NCBI GenBank assembly: GCA_022821645.1
Contig: JAJEDE010000024.1
Location: 1-64,000, forward strand
Length of the DNA: 64,000 bases
From: Chloroflexota bacterium
GTDB taxonomy: Bacteria; Chloroflexota; UBA11872
Reading direction: 5' to 3'
Part shown: positions 63,373 through 64,000 of the stretch, one piece after another
How the letters are laid out: the number at the start of each line of letters is the position of its first letter
Position numbering within the stretch: position 1 is the first letter of the stretch
Translations under genes and position numbers: made by a program
Notes under the pieces: generated by a model
What the model was told of the DNA's origin: nothing
Seen by the model: only the letters and a program-made list of their open reading frames with translations
The model's database searches: none

Positions 63373-64000
63373 GAAGCCTCCTCGGCCATTGCCTCGGCTT
63401 CGGTGACGAGGTCGCTCAGGACTTGCACGCCGCCGTCCCAGAATTTCGGGTCGGCCAGGTCGATGCCGAAGGGCTCGAGCAACGCGATGGGGCTGACGGA
63501 GCCGCCCTTGGAGAGCATTTCGATGTAGCGCGGCTCGAACTCGTCGCCCTGTTCCTGGTAGCGCTGCAAGAGGCCGAGCACCAGCAGGTCGCCGAAGGCG
63601 TAGGCGTGGACGTAGAAGGGCGAGCCGATGAAGTGGGGGATGTAGCTCCACCAGATGCGGTAGTCGTCGCGCAGGGTGACCGAGCCGTCGAACATCTCGC
63701 CGTTGGCCTGGAACCAGAGCTCGCTGAGGCGGTCGGACGAGAGTTCGCCTTCGTCGCGGCGGGCCTGGTGGGCGCGGAACTCGAAGTTGTGCATGGCGAT
63801 CTGGCGGAAGACGGTGGCGAAGTGGTCCTCGATCTTGCTGGCCAGCAGTCCCAGGCGGGCGGCGGCCGAAGGCTGGGCATCGAGCAGGCGGCGGAAGACG
63901 ATCATCTCGCCAAACACGGAGGCCGTCTCGGCCGTGGTGAGCGGCGTGTGGGCCTGCAGGTAGCCGACGCCGTAGGACAGGTACTGGTGGACGGTATGGC
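63369..64000 (-). CDS. pepF: M3-family oligoendopeptidase F, N-terminal part outside the window
   Basis: The gene enters from the right edge: the first visible residues are HTVHQYLS, the second half of the HExxH zinc motif (HELGHTVHQ expected), then HTPLTTAETASVFGEMIVFR with the third zinc-binding Glu in the helix. The C-terminal helical domain is complete: YRIWWSYIPHFIGSPFYVHA YAFGDLL. The enzyme cleaves short peptides in the cytoplasm. Stop TGA overlaps the LarA-like start, so they are coupled. Confidence 0.9.
   Translation of the reverse strand, partial: HTVHQYLSYGVGYLQAHTPLTTAETASVFGEMIVFRRLLDAQPSAAARLGLLASKIEDHFATVFRQIAMHNFEFRAHQARRDEGELSSDRLSELWFQANGEMFDGSVTLRDDYRIWWSYIPHFIGSPFYVHAYAFGDLLVLGLLQRYQEQGDEFEPRYIEMLSKGGSVSPIALLEPFGIDLADPKFWDGGVQVLSDLVTEAEAMAEEAS

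Overview
The window is high-GC bacterial chromosome. It most resembles a Chloroflexota genome (inference from content: Thr/Pro 'TPTP' linkers on secreted proteins, LysM/SH3 and regulator-propeller surface proteins, a PspC/LiaF-type membrane trio, many Gfo/Idh/MocA oxidoreductases and TIM-barrel sugar isomerases, as in marine or sponge-associated Chloroflexota). There is no rRNA or tRNA gene from which to place it. Two landmarks fix it near the replication origin: dnaA (42359-43717) is followed by an intergenic region with three helically phased DnaA boxes (oriC), then parB, and a perfect consensus parS site lies about 14 kb further on (58051-58066).

Layout. 0.3-1.0 kb: MNT/HEPN toxin-antitoxin pair. 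2.4-5.6 kb: two tandem paralogues with a PD-(D/E)XK-like nuclease domain, the second fused to an endonuclease/exonuclease/phosphatase domain. 5.6-10.6 kb: decayed DNA (IS481 remnant, hairpin repeats, a broken small gene) around a VOC/ArsR pair, a DegT-type aminotransferase, an AAC(3)-like acetyltransferase and a small lipoprotein. 11-17.7 kb: an accessory stretch with a DUF7662/PIN pair, a sugar-related propeller protein, an oxidoreductase, RelE/HigA, XRE/HicB (frameshifted), an NYN nuclease and an orphan RHH antitoxin. 17.8-21.9 kb: SbcCD. 22-32 kb: hydrolases, PEP-mutase-type lyase, oxidoreductase, RHH/PIN, VOC, TerC, aldo/keto reductase, rRNA pseudouridine synthase. 32-41.7 kb: envelope functions (PspC/LiaF trio, LysM-SH3 protein, PBP1A, DedA) and sugar metabolism. 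42.3-49.5 kb: dnaA-oriC-parB, rhomboid, large surface protein, XRE regulator, OsmC. 50-54.9 kb: a giant leucine-rich-repeat protein and a Gfo/Idh/MocA enzyme. 55-64 kb: RelE-like/UvrD helicase, mannonate dehydratase, YbdK-type ligase, wHTH-DUF7662-GIY-YIG protein, ICMT-like protein, HAD phosphatase, LarA-like enzyme, oligoendopeptidase F.

The strongest unexplained pattern is that three accessory cassettes sit between an intact host gene and a diverged partial copy of that same gene's end: DUF7662+PIN (11.2-12.1 kb, 5'-end copy), the LRR giant (50.2-53.8 kb, 3'-end copy) and wHTH-DUF7662-GIY-YIG (59.3-60.6 kb, 3'-end copy). Two of the three carry DUF7662 joined or adjacent to a nuclease. No integrase or transposase accompanies them, so the mode of acquisition is open. 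The tandem PD-(D/E)XK/EEP pair is the other candidate for an undescribed, possibly defensive, system.

The catabolic genes (three Gfo/Idh/MocA enzymes, two TIM-barrel sugar enzymes including a mannonate dehydratase, an acetyl-xylan-esterase-like hydrolase, two glycosidase-like propellers, an aldo/keto reductase) suggest a heterotroph using uronates and other carbohydrates. All assignments rest on reading translated motifs by eye; no database search was run.
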